Origin: Massospora cicadina
Taxonomy: Eukaryota; Entomophthoromycota; Entomophthoromycetes; Entomophthorales; Entomophthoraceae
DNA: 64,000 nucleotides
Assembly (NCBI GenBank): GCA_022478985.1
Contig: JAKSZP010004175.1
Location: 1-64,000, forward strand
Direction of reading: 5' to 3'
Within the stretch, counting starts at the first letter, position 1. Each line of letters begins with the position of its first letter. The position numbers were made by a program, and so were the translations under genes. Positions 1 through 11,900 of this stretch are shown in pieces. The notes under the pieces were generated by a model. The model saw nothing but the letters and a program-made list of their open reading frames with translations. It ran no database searches and was not told where the DNA came from.

Positions 1-1268
1 CTTTCATCCATTCTAGGGCATCTTCAGTCTGAACTCATGACGCTTTGAATAGTACCACCATGTTGATTGAGATTTGGGTATTGAGCCATTATTTGGCTGC
101 ACCAGCGGAAAACTTGTGGTCTCACCACATAGCCACAATGGCTGGTTTGATACTTTTGGAGACCCACTGAGTCACTGTAGAGTATGGGAACTGGAAGGCC
201 TCCCATTTTCTGACTTTATGGGCAGACACAACTTGATGCACAAACATGTCTGACTGAAGCAGGGTATATTTTACTGGGGCCCTGGCCACTGACTTGACCA
301 CTGTTGGGGTATCAGCCCCTTCTGGTAGTACTTTTATTTTTTTAACAAATTTTCTCAAGTGTCTGATCCCTCAGCATTTGGTCCCTGATATAGCTTCACC
401 CCCATTGGGGTTAGTCCCTGATGGTTTGCATTGATCCAGCAATTGGCTTGGTGCTAATCTAATCCCCTCAGACAGCTTAAAATTGTTGGGGTTTGTTCCT
501 GATGGTCCATTTGGGATCAGCCATCAATTCTTGGTTGAGCTAGACCCCCCTGTTGACATGAATTCATTGGGGATTGCGCCCAATGGTATATTGGGGATCA
601 CGCCTGATGATTTACTCAGGTCACTGATTGATTTTGGTTGGGGACCATTCACCCCCCAACTGGGCCTTGTCAGAACTGGTGCCCAACTTCTTCTTTGCCC
701 AACTTCTTCTTTCAAATACTCTGAGCAGATTTGGGAAGTTTCTCCATGTCAGCAGCAAACTTTTTATGTCATTGCTCAGTTGGTTTGAGCTGCTGATTTT
801 TGTTAATTGAATCTGAGTCAGTTTCAGATCTAACCAATACTTTTTCCAGGTTTTTTGTTTTTTTTTTCACAAAATTTTCTTACCCTGCAAGGCCCCAGTA
901 CCCTCTACTGGTTGAGGTTCAGTGGGGAATATTCCTGACACTGCTGTTCTTGGCATTGGGCCTTGCTCTCTGAGGGTATCTTCTGTCATCTGGTTGTCAG
1001 TGGCCACTGATCCTGGGGAATTGGCCCAGTTATCTGTGCTAGTCACAAGGGCACCTTGACCCTTCAACATGTTTGTGAGTTTCATCATCATTTGTGTCAT
1101 CAAATTGTTATTTGATGTACATGGGTTGATCAGCCCTTCCCCATTATTAGTCATGTGGGGGCCTGGGCCAGTGGGAAGTTCATCAGATGGTACATCCATC
1201 TTGCAGTCCTTCATTTTATTATTATTAGATATTGGTGCAGGCAAGTCATCCATTTCTATGTGCTGCAC
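1..1268 (-). pseudogene. Unidentified decayed ORF, possibly mobile-element derived
   Basis: I do not recognise this gene. On the minus strand, coding-like sequence runs leftwards from an ATG near 1268 as one open segment (1268-867, Met-rich, Asn/Gly/Pro-rich) and then in other frames (about 860-520 and 358-1). It is broken by several stops and at least one frame change. The middle part is Lys/Glu-rich and charged. A short Pro-Asn motif (GTNPN, LIPN, AIPN) recurs several times around 380-620. The leftmost part (KWEAFQFPYSTVTQWV) resembles a folded domain but matches no family I can name. It runs off the window's left edge. Position beside other repeats suggests a gag-like or transposon ORF, but that is inference. 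Confidence 0.3.
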
Positions 1269-1675
1269 TCAGATGGGCAGATTGACTTCCCTACGCTTGG
1301 GTGGTTGGCTGTGGATCATTGCTCTATAGTTGCAGTGTGCACTGGCAGTTGGATGCTCTCTCAATTCTTATTCTGTTCACTTTTTGATTTAAAAAATGAT
1401 GCTTGCGAGAGAGAGAAAAAGAGCTGATTATGCTAGAGGAGGTATTTTAAAATCAAATTAGGTTTTTGATTCAAAACTTTGATTTAGATTAACTTGCTAA
1501 TTAGGCAAATAACTACTAACACTTAATAAAACCATATAAAATATCAAATCAAACAAATTTAAACTGCTCAGCTGTAACAATATAGCAAATACCATTGAAG
1601 TATATATAGGGTTTTCACTTGTATATAAAACTTATTTTACTATGAAACTAATAGTTTTTAAAATTCATAAACCTA

Positions 1676-1925
1676 AGGGTGGTTAGCTGAGTAAATAAAA
1701 CTGCTTCCACCCCTAGTGTAGGTTTTGAGTTCAAAACCTGTACTGGCTAGAAAAATTCTTGGTATGGTATATTTGTCCCAAGGTTGACCCACCTCAAATA
1801 TTTTTAAAATTTATAAACCTTCTCAGGCATACACACAACAACTCATTAAAGTTTCATCACAATTGGTCAAACGGTGTCAGAGTCTATTAATTTCAGATAT
1901 ATATAGATATATATATATATATATA
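1676..1925 (+). mobile_element. tRNA-derived SINE-like element
   Basis: A tRNA-like head carries a pol III A box (TAGCTGAGT, 1684-1692) and a B box-like AGTTCAAAACC (1728-1738), 35 bases apart. The B box sits in a stem-loop (GGTTTT / AAAACC) as in a T arm. About 100 bases later the sequence at 1851-1885 reads like the 3' tail of many SINE/LINE elements (ATTGGTCAAACGGTGTCAGA), followed at once by a TA-rich microsatellite. Head, body, tail and simple-repeat end is the usual SINE layout. It lacks convincing anticodon and acceptor stems, so it is not a working tRNA gene. No target duplication was found. Confidence 0.5.
1895..1925. repeat. TA-rich microsatellite
   Basis: A run of alternating A and T with occasional G (atatatatagatatatat) forms the 3' end of the SINE-like element. 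Confidence 0.8.
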
Positions 1926-2266
1926 CCAATATCCATTTATATATATAGATTTATAGGAACCACACCAATTTTTAGTCATATGTGCCAATTTAGTCAAATT
2001 TTAGAATATTGATTAAAAATAGAGTGGTTCCTGTAACTTCTAAAAATCACTTGCGATAAAATCTTGGGTGCTTCACTAAAAGTATGTTCGTGACTAAAGT
2101 GGCTTTACTTCAGGGTTTAAATATGAATAAGCTGATATTCGCACATTTAAAATATCACTCAGTTATTGAGCTAAAGTAGCTATAAACTATATCTTTATGC
2201 AAAATAAATTAACTCTATAAAATTTTTTATTTAAGTAGTTGAATAAAATTTTTATTTCATTTTTAG

Positions 2267-3811
2267 AGAAAGTGTCATTTGGCAGGTAACTTACTTAATA
2301 GCAGTATACTTCTGTTTTTTTTTCTTTTGCCTTTCTTTCATTTTTTTCTAATGCAGTTTTTCAAAAATATATGCATTATTTTCCTTTTATTCAGGTTGCT
2401 TTCTAACTGTTATATAGGAATTCCTTTGTCTTGTTTAATAATTGAGAATGGAGTACAATAATATTGAAACTGGAAGGTAAAATATTAAAATAATTAGCAT
2501 TCAAGATGGCTTTTACTTTACCATCTAGTACTAAAAAAAGATAGCTTTTACTTTATGCAATATACTTTTATGAATGTGTTGTTTGTTGTGTACTTATTGT
2601 TTTTAGAGTAGCTCTTTATTTGCCACATTTTTACTTTGCAACTCATTCATTTTTATTTTATATTTAGGAGTCTCATCACACAGCACAATATGTCTGCAAA
2701 AGAGATTTTACATAGCTGCGCTAATCAGCTCTTGTATTCTAAGGCGTATATTTTGTTTTATACAACGCTAATCGTTCTTACCCTTGTCACAATGTTTATG
2801 GTAAATATGTTTGATTTTTATCTATTAACAGTTTTTTTCTTCTAGTCCTTTTTAGAATCCTCCTGGTAATTTTGGTTTGTTATTTTTATCTTTGGCAACT
2901 TCTTTTTCAGCTCAACATAGTTTTTGCCAGATTATTATTTAGATTCTGCGGCTACTATGTTTCCAATGTGGTTTTATCTTACCCCTTTTTCGCTTCTAGT
3001 TCTTCCATCTGGTTCTTTCTGTTGGAAATATTTATTAATGCAGCTATGATATTAGAAGTTAGTCTAAGGATATATGCACTCGGTTATGTAAGCTTTCTTT
3101 TTTATTCGTTGATATGGCTTTATATTTTATTTTTTTGCAAACTTTATGGGTATTATGTTTTTGTTATTATTGGCCCTTTTTAGAATGTTTTTCTTAGAAT
3201 CCTTTGAAAATATATCCTTACTTTTTTTTAAATCTTGCATGTTAAGCTTTTTTATACTTCTATTCATTTTACCCTTTTTGGCTTGATTCTTATGACTATG
3301 TTCACTGCTGTTTATCATAAATGATACGATTAAGTATTTGATGCTATATCTATTTAAATCTGTATAAATCAATCTATTATACAAGCTTAGCTAACCTAAA
3401 CTCCTTATATATTATAATAGGATTACTGGCATTCCAAATCCAATTTAGTTGACCTAATGCTGGTGCTAATATGCTTAATTACTCTTATTATTTTGGCCAC
3501 AGGTTGTTCAAATGGTGCTAAAAAGGAAGAGTTTGTGGAAACCATTATTCTTAGTCTTCGCAATGTTGTTCAGATGGTTCGTTTGTGCATTGCTATTAGG
3601 AAGTAAATCATTATTTGTTATATTACTTACATCCTTGATTAGAAACAAGCGTAACCTCAGCGCTCGAGAAAACACGATAGACTTTACCAGTTTAGGCTCA
3701 CGGTCTTCGTCCAACAGGTCTGCCGGTCAATATGACAGTGAATATTCTCTGCAACAGCTTGCCACTTCAGATGGCTTTGTTCTTGATGACGAAGATGATG
3801 AGGATATTTAG
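2267..3811 (+). CDS. Voltage-sensor-like four-helix membrane protein (spliced, 5' end not found)
   Basis: Six exons join in consistent phase: 2267-2285, 2668-2800, 2846-2865, 3000-3087, 3421-3602 and 3643-3811 (TAG stop). Introns have GT...AG ends and are 40-382 bases long. The product has about 200 visible residues and four predicted helices. S1 is around AYILFYTTLIVLTLVTMFM. S2 is around WFFLLEIFINAAMILEVSLR. S3 follows NLVDLMLVLICLITL. S4 (IILSLRNVVQMVRLCIAIRK) has spaced Arg residues like a voltage sensor. No pore helices follow, and the tail ends in an acidic DDEDDED stretch. This resembles fungal proteins annotated as ion-transport-domain proteins; function is unproven. The first coding exon upstream of 2267 could not be placed. 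The 19-base and 20-base exons are predictions from phase and splice signals. Confidence 0.72.
2504..2555 (+). mobile_element. Ultra-short LINE-A 3' end insertion with target duplication
   Basis: The bases ccatctagtactaaaaaaa (2521-2539) are the exact reverse complement of the 3' end of LINE A1 at 24641-24656 plus its A run. They are flanked by near-identical direct repeats, agatggcttttacttta (2504-2520) and agatagcttttacttta (2539-2555). So only about 12 bases of the LINE plus the A tail were copied. It lies in the 382-base intron of the host gene. Confidence 0.75.
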
Positions 3812-5984
3812 GAATGCTTGATTTTGCTATTCTTACTTCTGCTAGTTTGTTTTAAAAGTACCAACCATAACTTCCTATGTTTAAATGGATTGTCAAATTA
3901 ACTGCTGTTAATAGTATAGTTTTTGAGTAAAGAAATTAAAAGTTTATCAGCTAAATTCTTTGCCGGAAATTTTAATCTACTTTGAGGATACACGTTAGGA
4001 GACGAGGCACTAGATCTTGCATAAATTAAATATCTCAAAATATCTGTTTATAACACAAGATGCTCATGTTTTGGCAGCTATTTAGTGATGCATTAAAGAA
4101 CTTTTATATTGTAACTATAACTTTTAATATTTTTGACGCTAAAATGTCGACACTGTTAAATTTTTTATGAACCATCTGACTTAAATTTATAAAAAGTTGT
4201 ATTGATTTACTGATGGTGGGGTTTACTGTGCAAAGTCATACCTGCTCCGTCTTGTGGGCTTGTGATTAATTTTCTGCCTATAGCATTTCTAGGTTTGGGA
4301 TTTTTGATTCATTTGTTCAATAATTTTGGGTTGATATAGCCAACTCTAATGATCAGGTTATTATTTGGTAAAGTCAGTTTCTGACCCAGTTTCTCAATTT
4401 AATTTTAGATTGAAAAAAGCAAAATTTATTACTATGAGATCTTTATTAAAAGTAATTATTTAAAGTACACTTCTATTATAATCTTAACTCAGTTTAGTAG
4501 AAATCTTTCGATTGCTTTCTTAAATGTATTGATTTAATAAAATTTAGGGTCACAAATATCTGTTCGATCAGTCTATAAAGACCAACAGATTATCATATTG
4601 ATAATTGCTGGGCAAATTGCACACTCAAATAAGAGTATAAGGTCTTAACAGTGCGCATGTCTATTACTATGAAAACTATTGTAATTTATCTTAATTTCAC
4701 GATTAATGTACAAGAGAGAGTTGTTTTTGAGATAGATATGGGCTTAGATCCACTGATCCTTTTAAACTGAAAAGCATTATGAAAGAAATAAGAGTGTTAA
4801 ATTGATCATCTGTTTTATCAGCTTTTACAATTCTTTTCACTCTAGCAGATGGGGTCATTATAAGTGGCTGTTTTAAGCGTCACATCAGTTCCGTAATAAA
4901 CAGAGCAAGAGTGGTAAGGTAAACAAACTTGGTTTTTTAGGTATATAATTTGTTTGCTATCTTTTAGGCAACCATCAAACATCTAGAAGACTTTTCTTTG
5001 ATGGTAATTTCTGAGGATATACGAAAATTCAATCTATCATTTATTTTTATTATCGCTTCCCAATTATTGTTAGGCCTGCAGGCATGTGTATTTAGCAACT
5101 TGTAATCGTCAGCACAAAGCAACTAGTGAACTTGGCTGCAAAGTGGGTCTAATATCTACTCCTACGACTTGACATCATAGCTTTATAGAAACAAATTTTT
5201 GCTTAAGTTAATGTTTATATCATAATTTAAGAGGTATTTCACTGTAAAGTAAACGATAATTATTAGAATATGCTTTCAAAAATACTAAAGCCTAAACAAG
5301 GTTTACTATATGTGAGTTTATATTGAAAAGCATTAGAGTATCAAAATATTAAAATTGGCATCTAATGGACCAAGGCTTACTATTTAACCAAAAAATTTAC
5401 ATGAAGATAACTTGCAATCAAATTATAAGATAGCCTATCAAGATGATAAAATATGATAAAACTATATTTTTAATTTAACTATAAAATAATTTAACTTCCT
5501 GGGTAGCAACATCTAAAACTGGTATTAGATATTTTTAGCATACTTTAATGTGCAACATCGTTACTAGAAAGTCACCTTAACTTATTAAAAACCAAAGCTT
5601 CAGGAATACTATAAAAGTTATATTATATATACATATTTGGTTACCAAATGTGATGATAGATGACTCTATTGTCATAGTTAAATAACCTGTTCAACGTCAA
5701 TTACCGATATCAAGCTATATAAGAGAAGCTGACATTTATTTTAGCACTTAACGCTACACTGTGTTAAGCTTTACTTCTGTGAGCTGATACAGCAGGTAAA
5801 TGTTCTTACACCTTACCCAGCATGTTGTTAACTACTTCAGTCCCTCAATTTGTATAATATTAGCAACAGTATTCTATAAGAGTGATTTAGCCTATAACTT
5901 CTTATCAAGAAATGTGGCTGCCATAATAATGCAACTATTTTTATAACGCTGGTCTTTGTTGTAAAAAAAGATAGACTGCTTTTA
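3812..5984. other. AT-rich intergenic DNA
   Basis: No ORF of note, no RNA gene and no clear repeat boundary is visible between the host gene and the Gypsy B 5' LTR. Part may be the 3' UTR of the gene (first few hundred bases) and part old decayed repeats. Confidence 0.5.
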
Positions 5985-6788
5985 TTATAATTAGTAATAT
6001 TTTACCTGGAGTAGAATATCTTACTAAAGTAAGCAGAAGAAGCCCTTGGAGTTAAGGCCAGGACCCTTGAAGGATACCAATGACCTCTCTAAGGTCATTG
6101 ACCACAAAGGGTTTCTATCTTTTCCAGTCAGGGCTGAGGGAAATGGCACTATTGAGACACAAAATCAGGTGAAAATCAACTCAAAAATCTGGAAAATCAG
6201 CTGATACAAAGTTATTAATTTATCTGAACTTTGTAAAATTTTAAGTTTGCTAAAATGCAAAAACTTTTTGGCATAGATCAGTTTTTGTTAATCATTTCAA
6301 GGTTATCATAAATCTTCTCTTTATATTTGTGCCTAAGCTGAGAAAGGCTCTTGCTTTTCTCAGATTACTAGATAAATTTAATAAAGTTTAGGAATATTCT
6401 CTGAAGTTTCCCCATACTTTTAGCAAATTTTTAACAATAAAATCTGGTTAAAACCTTCTATGATGGCTAAACTCCACTTTAAGCACTGGTCTGACCCTCC
6501 CAGTTAGTGTAAAACTGCCCCCCATGCTATACCTATTCTGCCAAGTCTGCCACATTGTATGTCACCACTTTCAACCACAATACCTATGCAACCTACCCAA
6601 CTCTCAGGGACTCTTGTCACTGATATCTCTCATCAATTTGGTCTACATTTTGATTAATAAATAATTTGGAAACAAAACTGAGATAATTCAAGGCATTGCT
6701 TCCTTCTGCTTGGCCATTTTACCTTATTCTGGCACCAATTGCCTGGCGCTTTCCCTCTTTTGACTCCTTCACTCAGTTTCCTATGACA
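5985..6788 (+). repeat. Gypsy B 5' LTR
   Basis: About 800 bases align along their whole length with 19345-20141, sharing blocks such as GCAGAAGAAGCCCTTGGAG, GCTGAGAAAGGCTCTTGC and TTTTACCTTATTCTGGCACC. Both copies end in TGACA (CTATGACA here). The copies differ often, so the insertion is old. A degenerate primer-binding site may follow at 6789-6800. Confidence 0.8.
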
Positions 6789-6835
6789 TTATCTGATAAA
6801 AACCATAATCTTATTTGTGAGTTTCTTCTCCTGTT

Positions 6836-7350
6836 AGGTGGATAGAGTCAGCCCAACCCTCTCAGAGTTTTTCTCTTTTGATTTAGTTCACTGGATGGTA
6901 CTGTTGTATCCCTCCTGCCTTGGTTTATACCTTCTTCAAAGGGAGTGCTGAGGGTGTTGTGTAAATCCCCTCGCTCAAGAAGCTCATACAGTGTGCAGTA
7001 CCTGCTACTACCAGATTAACCTTCTCCCACTCACAATTCAAATTTTTAAGGGAGATCTTCATAACGTTGTCCAACCTTAAGGCACACCATAAGTCTTAAT
7101 GCAAGGACTTAGCTGACTTTCTCCTCTTCCAGCTGCTGATCCATGAGATTTCTGAGGGAGCTTACCAATGGTTACTCTCTGCAGGTGAAATTAATATATC
7201 CATCCTAAAATCTCTCACAACATTGGAAACCTTTGTCAATCCATGCAAGCTTCCCCCTGCTACCTTTGAGGAACATAACTCCTTTGTCAATTTGGCTCAA
7301 AGAGACCTTACTATGGAAAAGTACTTGCTCCTGTTCCAAAAAAGCATTAA
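6836..7350 (+). pseudogene. Gypsy B gag remnant, first part
   Basis: This stretch between the 5' LTR and the Gypsy A insertion lies where gag should be, and resumes after 14307. Translation in any frame is broken by stops and no motif survives that I can name. The assignment rests on position alone. Confidence 0.45.
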
Positions 7351-7355
7351 GACTG

Positions 7356-7849
7356 TGTTAACTTTTGGCAGGTTTAGTTGATTCCGCCAAATGGGTTACA
7401 CAGGGTAAAACCCACTGGGCAATGGACAAGCGATATGAGGATTGCTGGCCCTCAATAATTGGTAATGATAAAGACTTAATAAGAGGCTAGTGCCCCAACA
7501 ATACAAATTTATTTAACATTAAACTTAACGGCTACTTCTATTACTCTTCCCTACTACTCTCTCTTTCATAAAAGACCCCCCTTTCATTCTCACGCACAGC
7601 TCATAATCCATGGTATTACTAGTTTGTTTCACTCTTCCACTTAATAATTTCCTATTCATTACTAATTTAGAGTTTTTAATCTATGATTGAGGCCTCAAAG
7701 GAATTCTCTCAACTGGCTGAACCATAATTACTTTGATTAATTCATTTTGTATCAATGTTTCTATTGCTCAATCTTGAGGCTACCCTCAACTCATAAATAC
7801 AATCCAGCGGATAGGTGACTTATTGTCCAGTCATATAAATTTCTCAACA
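7356..7849 (-). repeat. Gypsy A 3' LTR (left copy)
   Basis: On the plus strand it starts TGTTAACTTTTGGC and ends CTCAACA, and matches 13811-14302 throughout. Shared blocks include AATACAATC, CTTAACGGCTACTTC and TACAAATTTATTTAA. The adjoining AAGGGTGGTAG (reverse complement of 7850-7860) is a candidate polypurine tract. Confidence 0.85.
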
Positions 7850-8133
7850 CTACCACCCTTGACTGATTGATAAGCTCCTATTGCTTGTATTCCTGAAGGA
7901 ACTTCGCATGTACTCCGTTGATAATCAGACCCCCTGTGGGTTGCTTAATAGTGTAGGCATCAACATCAGTCTTATCAATTATCTCAAATGGTCCAATCCA
8001 TATGTTGGCAAGCTTGTTCCTTCTTACAAACCCATGTTGGTCGTGGAACAGGACAAGATCTCCTACCCTAAACTATGGAAGGCTGCTGCATCTACATTGG
8101 TTGGCCACCTGATCCCAAAGCTTCTTGAATAGA

Positions 8134-9062
8134 CTAGTGGAATATGACTTCAGTTTGGAGTTTAATCAGCGTGTTTTTTAAGGCAGTTAAATAGCATTGG
8201 GGATCAACCCCACCGGTATCCTCCACACAGGAATAAAGCAATTCTAGCAACGCTGGATGTCTTCCATAAAGTAGTTGGAAAGGACTCTTGCCAGTTGACG
8301 AGTGGTAGCTAATATTGTATGCTAAGACAGCAGTGGATATATGGGTATTCCATTCTGAATGCCAATTTTTTACAATCTTGAAGAGAATATTTACCAAGGT
8401 TCTGTTGACCCATTCCACCTTACCATTAGATTCATGGTGGTAGGTGTAGTCAAGAACCCAAATTTGCCATTAGTTCGTTCAACTTGATCAGGATTTGTGA
8501 CATAAAATTGGTTCTGTTGTCCGTGAGGATAAATTGCAGACAGCCATGTCACTTGTATAATACACTTCAGGATGAACTTGGTGGTGGTGACAGCCCCTAA
8601 ATCGTTGGTTGATCTTTCTTTTACCCATCTTAGCAAGTGATCAATTGCTAATTTATGTACTTAGAGAGGTTTGCGCCAGTTGGCATAGGCCCCACCACAT
8701 TAAGAGAAACAGTATGACAAGCAACCAAGGCTTAACTAGCTGTTAGGTGGTCTTCTTATGGAAAGGTTTCTCCATTTGACACTGGTGAAAAAAAGCAATT
8801 GTTCCCAACACATTATAGTGCATGCTCTCCTAATAATAATGGGGTCACAAGTACTCCAGCATTTTCCGCAACCCTCCATGACTTATCACCCTATGTGCAT
8901 CCAAGATAATTGTTGGCCTGGCGGAGGGATTTGGAAAGCTCAGTGTTGATTCTTTAATCCACTTATATAATTCCCCATCACATAAGAAAATATCCTGTCT
9001 ACGTCCATCCAGCACTTTGATTACTTGCGGCAGCTCATTGTGATATTTTCCCACCGCCATCT
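8134..9062 (-). pseudogene. Gypsy A integrase remnant
   Basis: The segment carries integrase-like sequence in several frames. An N-terminal HH-CC-like region (DGELYKWIKES..., ending near 8845) comes first. A core fragment reads SLNVVGP where SxDxVGP is expected, so the first catalytic Asp is Asn (codon at 8701-8699). The second Asp survives in ILTDN. The Glu region survives as MEWVNRTL, followed by TAVLAYNISYHSSTGKSPF and LLYGRHP, which are typical Gypsy integrase motifs. Stops and a frame change separate these parts. Confidence 0.75.
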
Positions 9063-9063
9063 T

Positions 9064-9465
9064 CTAATACATGATGTCCGCCAATTCTACAGTAATGGCG
9101 ACAGTTGGTAATTGTGAGAGACAGTCTGCATTCTGTTGTTTTGTCCCTGGCTGATGTATAATCTTGAAGCCATACGCTTGAAGCTTCAGTGCCCATTGCG
9201 CAAGCAGCCCTTCAGGTTCCCACAGATTCTGCAGCCACCGCAAGGATGTATGGTCTGTGACCACTTTGAATTTAACCCCATGGAGGCAGACCTGGAATTG
9301 TTTATACGCATATATAACCGCTAAGCACTCATTATTGGTCACGGTATAATTACATTCATGAGAATTTAGGCCTTGGCTACAAAATGCAATGGGATGCTCC
9401 ACACCTTTGGCATCCTTCTTGGACAATACCGCTCCTATGGTGGAAAGCGATGTGTCCATTTTCAA
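9064..9465 (-). pseudogene. Gypsy A RNase H domain
   Basis: An open 133-codon stretch matches the RNase H of Gypsy polyproteins. It has MDTSLSTIGAVLS with the first Asp kept, then EHPIAFCSQGLNSHECNY, NNECLAVIYAYKQF and VVTDHTSLRWLQN. It ends in QPGTKQQNADCLSQLP, the usual linker to integrase. It is the best preserved part of element A but has no start of its own; it is a piece of a pol polyprotein. Confidence 0.8.
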
Positions 9466-9839
9466 AATAAATTCTTTTTAAAATTAGGGTATTGTATAAT
9501 GGGAGCGCTAGCCAACACGGTCTACAAGGCATAAAAGCATTTTGGCATCGATCAGTCCAGTCAAAGGTGACATTTTTCTTCCATTACTCAAAGAGCAGTG
9601 CCCCAATACAATTGAAGTTAGGAATGAACGCTAACAGTAATTAACAATCCCCAAAACACTTGAATATCTCGTTTACTTCCTGGCTAAGTCATCGTACTTA
9701 TAGCTTCCATCTTTTCTGGCTGAGGTTTAATTTCTCTGGAGTCTACCATGAACCTGAGTTATTCCAATTATTCTTTTAAAAATGACACTTATGAGGCTTA
9801 ATATTGATACTAGTGTCAGCAAGTCAGAGGAACACTTGT

Positions 9840-10700
9840 TCTAAGTAGGAAAGATGCTCCGTGAATGTCTGCAAGGACACGTTTATATTGTTAAGGTATA
9901 CTAGAGCGCAGTGCAGCTTCAAATTAACCAAGATCATATCCATGTCACGCTAGAACGTAGCCAGAGGAGTTGCACAAGCCCTGTGGCATACTTGTAGGCT
10001 GGAACAACCCTTTTGAGGTGATTATAGTGCATCTCTCACATTCCACCGCTGGCAACTCAGTCTATAAATACCCCAATATCAAGTTTATGGCAAGGAAGTA
10101 GTTAGCGCCTCCCAGACAATCTAAAGTGTTATCAATCTAAAAAAGTGGATAATAGTCCTTCTTTGTGACGCTATTAAGCTTCCATTAGTCAATGACCACC
10201 CAGTTTGTGCCATCTTTTTTTTAACAATGAACACCAGTGATTCCTACATAATCTTAGATAGCTCTAACATTCCTTTATTGATCAATCTGTCTACCTCATT
10301 GAAGACTACTTCCTCTGCAGCCTTGGAGCGCCAGATGGGACATGACCAGATGGGAGGGTGATCCTCAATGTCTATCTGATGCACCACCCCATGGGCACAC
10401 CCTAAATCGTGGTCATCAGAAGCAAAAATATCTTGTTATTTTTAAAATAGGGCCATCACCCTATCTTTCTGTTTCTCCAACAGCCCAGCAAAAGCTTTCT
10501 ACAGACCACTGACATTATGCCAAGTGAAGATTTTACCAATAGGCTGAGGTCCTCACCTGAACCAAAATTGTGAATTTGGCGAATCTCATCAATAGGGGCC
10601 AAGTGCAAATAAGCCACCACTTGGTGCCTTTGACCTTCATTGCCTCCTTCTTCAGGCTCACTATCAACACCTTAACCTCCCCCTGCCCCAGCAATAATAA
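9840..10700 (-). pseudogene. Gypsy A reverse transcriptase remnant
   Basis: Motif A reads YFLAINLILGYL, where YFxxLDLxSGYxQ is expected, so the Asp is Asn (10085-10083). Motif C reads LVYLNNI in place of LVYLDDI, so both Asp residues are Asn (9892-9887). Between them the frame recovers FQPTSMPQGL and ATPLATF. RT activity cannot survive these changes. Many stops interrupt the frame. Confidence 0.7.
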
Positions 10701-11900
10701 CCCAGGAGCCACATGAAGTTTGAGCTGGGAATTCTGGTAGGACCCCTCTATTTCCCCATATAGTCATTTAGGGATGTCTATTTCGAGCTCTGTCCCTATT
10801 AAGACCTGATGCCATGAAGGTATACGTAAAGTGCTTGCTGCCCATAGCAGAATACCGTTGTACTCATAAATCTGGCTAGGAAGGGCTCTGGTCCTCCGCT
10901 TCATCTGACAATATCAAACAGGATCTACTCCATTACTATAAGCTAGATTGATCTGGCGGAGCAGATGGGGTCTTTTTTGAGTCTGCTGGAGGTAGATGTC
11001 AGGAGAGTATCTATAACTCTCCAATTCCCAGCGTGGTGGTTCACGGAGCACAGGACCAACGCAAGTGAACTTGTCATCAGTGTGAACATAAAGGTAGCCC
11101 GGCCGTGGAAGCTGGAGCTACTGTGACATAGGCCTAGGTGAATAGCATGGTATACAAAAGGAGGGATTAAACTAAGAGCAAAACTTGGCTGAGTCCTGAG
11201 GTGCCGTTAATAACCAAGCTTTTAACAGGGTTTATGTGCATGGGTGCCCTGGTTTGGAGAAAACTGGGCAGCCACACAGTGTACCTGATGCTGTAATAAT
11301 TTTAAAACAAAAGAATTGGCTAACGTGACATGAGACCTCCTTAAAGAGGTTCATGCACAGTTACACCCAAGTCAACATATAATAAAACTGTAAACAAACG
11401 TAGTGTTTAATATGGAAAATGACAACCAACAAGGTAAGTTATTATGGTAAGATCATGATTAAACAAACTTGGAGGAATCATCTGTAAGAGAAAGTGGTAC
11501 TAAGCGTTGTGCATCAATAGGTGCACACTTCTGTCCAACAGGGGGCTATACTTTGATATATTACATACTTGTGAAATTGATTGGAGTCAAGGCCGACCTG
11601 AGTTGGAAATTTTATAAAGCAAATGGGTCTCAAACCCCCGTCCACCAATTAATTAAATTGTGCAATTGTCGTTCAACATATAACTCATCCGTTTTAACTC
11701 AAGAGCCAAAACAAGAGGCTGGGCGTTATACGCCTCACTTGTACAACCTGGGAATACCTGGCATGTACCCAGAGTTGGTCCACGGTGTGCTTGAGATCAG
11801 GAAGGGCCTGAAACTTGACCTTCTGGACCTCCTGCCGCCCATCCTTGTCCTTGATGTTGGTGCCTTCAATTAAGTTGTTTAACATAACAGAAAAGTAAAT
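10701..11900 (-). pseudogene. Gypsy A, protease-RT linker (decayed)
   Basis: Between the protease and the RT core no motif is recognisable and stops are dense. By position it is pol sequence. An open plus-strand stretch at 11469-11873 looks like chance. Confidence 0.4.

Noticed and set aside
1676..1750. A functional tRNA gene
   Set aside because: Pol III boxes are present, but acceptor and anticodon stems cannot be drawn convincingly and no anticodon could be assigned.
5990..6030. An exact Gypsy B left boundary and outer target duplication
   Set aside because: Homology between the two LTRs starts before any clear TG end and the outer flanks do not match, so only an approximate boundary is given.
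11469..11873. 134-codon plus-strand open frame
   Set aside because: It lies antisense to Gypsy A between protease and RT, matches no family and has no neighbouring gene structure.
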